A stretch of DNA of 64,000 nt, from NCBI GenBank assembly GCA_905221605.1, contig CAJNDS010002209.1:341164-405163 (forward strand), written 5' to 3'. Below, in pieces: positions 62,606 through 64,000 of this stretch (its first letter is position 1; every line of letters starts with the position of its first letter). Source of the DNA: Symbiodinium natans. Lineage: Eukaryota; Sar; Dinophyceae; Suessiales; Symbiodiniaceae. Made by a program: the position numbers and the translations under genes. The notes below the pieces were generated by a model, which saw nothing but the letters and a program-made list of their open reading frames with translations, was not told where the DNA came from and did not search any database.

Positions 62606-62975
62606 GGGGGGACCCAAACCCTTACTAAACCATGAACGTGTCTTTAAGACCAGAAGGTTCTCGAGTTAAGTACCAAACCACGAACGTGGGTTAACCGGTG
62701 AGCCCACTAAAACCATTTGGTTCTAAGAGATAACCCGGATGTGAAAAAGGCTTCTGGAATTAACCCAGCCTTACTAAGGGTGCTCATCGCCTCTTCCCGC
62801 AAACCTAAGACTCCTAAACCCTCAAGCCCTCAATCCCAAATACCCTAAACCGTGACCCTAAACCCTAAACCCCAAACCCTACAACCCTAAGACCCTAAAA
62901 CCCTAAACCCCAAACCCCAAACCCTAAACCCTAAACCCTAGGCTGGAGGGTGGGAGTGGGAAGCAGGTGGCTGAC

Positions 62976-63043
62976 GGGAGGCGCCGTGCCGCGCTGCCCG
63001 AAGTCCACGAAGGGAAGCAGCGCTTGACTGCTGGGAAGGTTGC
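62976..63043 (-). CDS. Module 0 last exon (ALLPFVDFG)
   Basis: The acceptor AAACCCCAG|GC lies at a telomere-like unit; the donor is CCTCCC|GTCAGC. Reads NLPSSQALLPFVDFGQRG. 68 nt. Confidence 0.62.
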
Positions 63044-64000
63044 CTGGGGTTTAGGGTTTAGGGTTTAGGGTTTAGGGTTTAGGGTTTAGGGTTTAGGGTT
63101 TAGGGTTTAGGGTGAGGGCTTCGGATTTAGGGTTTAGGGTTGGCGTTTGGGGTTTGGGTTCAGGATTTAGGGTTTGGGGTTTGGGTTCAGGATTTCGGGT
63201 TCAGGGTTGTGAGGTTTGTAAGGCCTCGGGGCTTTCAAGACGGAAGTTATAGGGTATACCATGCTTGAGTTTTAGGCTTTAGGGTTAGGTTTGCAGACTT
63301 CGGGCTTGGGTTTGCAGACATGAACCGCGCCTGCCCAAAACACAACCCATACAAAACCCCAAGATCTGAACACCCCAACCCTTAGGCTTAAAATAACCCA
63401 AAATCCCAACCCCTACAGGCCTGATGCCTCCAACCTTAAAGCCTAACACCCTAAGCCCTCTCACCCCGAAGCCCTACACCTTATAGAGATCCTAAGCCCT
63501 CAGCCCTCAGCCCGAAAAGCGGAAACACGAACCCTGTAAACAAACCGCTAGAAGTAAACCCTGTAAGCCGTGAAGCCCTTAACAGAGAAGCTCTAGATCC
63601 CAAGCCCTAGACCCCCAAACCCTCTTCGCCCTAAACCCTAAACCCTAAACCCTAAACGCCCCAAACCCCTTTTTAGCCCCCTGAAGAGCCCCTGTAAGCC
63701 CGGCCTGCGACATCACGGACCACGTAGCGGCCGTTGACGCACAGCGAGAGGAGGCCATTGGGAGCCGCCAGCAACCTGAGCGGTTACATATATATATATA
63801 TATATATTTATATTTACTTATTTATTTATATTTATATTTATATATATACATATATATGGGGTTTGGGGTTTGGGGTCAGGGGTTTAGGGTTTCGGGTTTC
63901 GGGGTTTCGGGTCGGGGTGTCTCAGCTGCTGAGGGACAGAAAACTTGGCCCACGGAGGCAGCAAGCCATGGCCAACTTACGAGTAGCTCTGACGAGCTTC
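62976..64000 (-). CDS. NHR/SPRY module 0, C-terminal half, cut by the window edge
   Basis: Exons: 63,981-64,000 (runs off the window), 63,705-63,775, 62,976-63,043. Phases fit throughout. Segments QSYS + LLAAPNGLLSLCVNG and ALLPFVDFGQRG align residue for residue with DRAGLLVLGDGTLVVLVNG and the closing P..D..G strand of module 3. Module 0 then continues through the linker exon at 62,408 into module 1. Confidence 0.62.
63050..63113. repeat. Telomere-like array (TTTAGGG)n
   Basis: About nine units directly upstream (sense) of module 0 last exon. The acceptor is formed at the array edge. Confidence 0.95.
63705..63775 (-). CDS. Module 0 exon (LLSLCVNG)
   Basis: Acceptor AACCGCTCAG|G, donor GTCGCAG|GCCGGG (GC type, phase 1). 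Reads LLAAPNGLLSLCVNGRYVV. 71 nt. Confidence 0.65.
63785..63858. repeat. AT-rich microsatellite
   Basis: (TA)n and TTTATA units inside the 205-bp intron between the two rightmost exons. Confidence 0.92.
63981..64000 (-). CDS. Module 0 partial exon at window edge
   Basis: Seven codons ending QSYS before a consensus donor CTACTC|GTAAGT. It continues beyond the window. Confidence 0.48.

Noticed and set aside
487-63113. The arrays as true chromosome ends or telomere-capped minichromosomes joined in the assembly.
   Set aside because: Reading frames and phases continue across the arrays, so they behave as intronic sequence. A capped-fragment origin long ago is not excluded.
1-64000. tRNA, rRNA or spliced-leader/snRNA genes.
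   Set aside because: No cloverleaf, rRNA core sequence or recognisable dinoflagellate spliced-leader sequence was noticed; a covariance-model search would be needed to be sure.

Overview
The window looks like nuclear DNA of a dinoflagellate. The evidence is Arabidopsis-type telomere repeats (TTTAGGG/CCCTAAA) scattered as dozens of short internal arrays in both polarities, GC-rich exon islands of tiny size, introns that start with GT, GC or occasionally GA and end in AG, many short inverted-repeat elements, and a dinoflagellate-style LINE. The species cannot be named from the sequence.

Main result. Most short, GC-rich, non-repetitive islands between the telomere-like arrays are exons on the minus strand. 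Read from right to left with consistent codon phase, they encode a tandem series of domains of the Neuralized-homology (NHR)/SPRY type. The recurring motifs are an FSGF/FTGF start, xLSxDG, a PLxxGxxxYFE strand, VxIDxVRE, DGLALGF/DALVLGV, VPxSW..GYDG, W(S/N)P..L..xDR.G, xLxxVNG and (Y/W/F)P..D..G. Module 0 (64,000-62,976, cut by the window edge), module 1 (61,812-52,380), module 2 (47,025-38,890) and module 3 (37,554-27,998) join through proline-rich or charged linkers (62,408; 51,649; 50,021; 48,396; 37,936) and appear to form one giant minus-strand gene. A weaker module 4 (about 21,800-5,262) continues it. Exons run from 14 to about 107 nt and introns from about 200 bp to 6 kb. The introns carry the telomere-like arrays, MITE-like elements and microsatellites. 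Often an intron starts (sense strand) with (TTTAGGG)n and ends with (CCCTAAA)n, and the repeats themselves supply donor or acceptor dinucleotides.

Other genes. At the left (3,792-about 2,318, minus strand) is a separate gene for a secreted protein with FG-GAP-like beta-propeller repeats. Its signal-peptide exon is separated from the main exon by a 93-nt intron that itself contains CCCTAAA units. Between module 3 and module 4, in the opposite orientation, lies a nearly complete LINE retrotransposon (about 22,130-27,370). It has an ORF1-like zinc-finger reading frame and a 1,367-codon endonuclease-RT-RNase H ORF.

Repeats. The remaining sequence is telomere-like arrays and their 7-, 8- and 9-bp derivatives, at least six families of 80-200 bp inverted-repeat elements, one 231-bp tandem duplication, and AT-, CA-, GA-, CATA- and poly-G/C tracts. 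Two telomere-like arrays are flanked by 23- and 31-bp direct repeats, suggesting that such arrays insert or spread as units.

Limits. Exon boundaries come from reading frames, splice dinucleotides and module-to-module comparison, not from transcripts. Boundaries of tentative exons and most of module 4 are uncertain.
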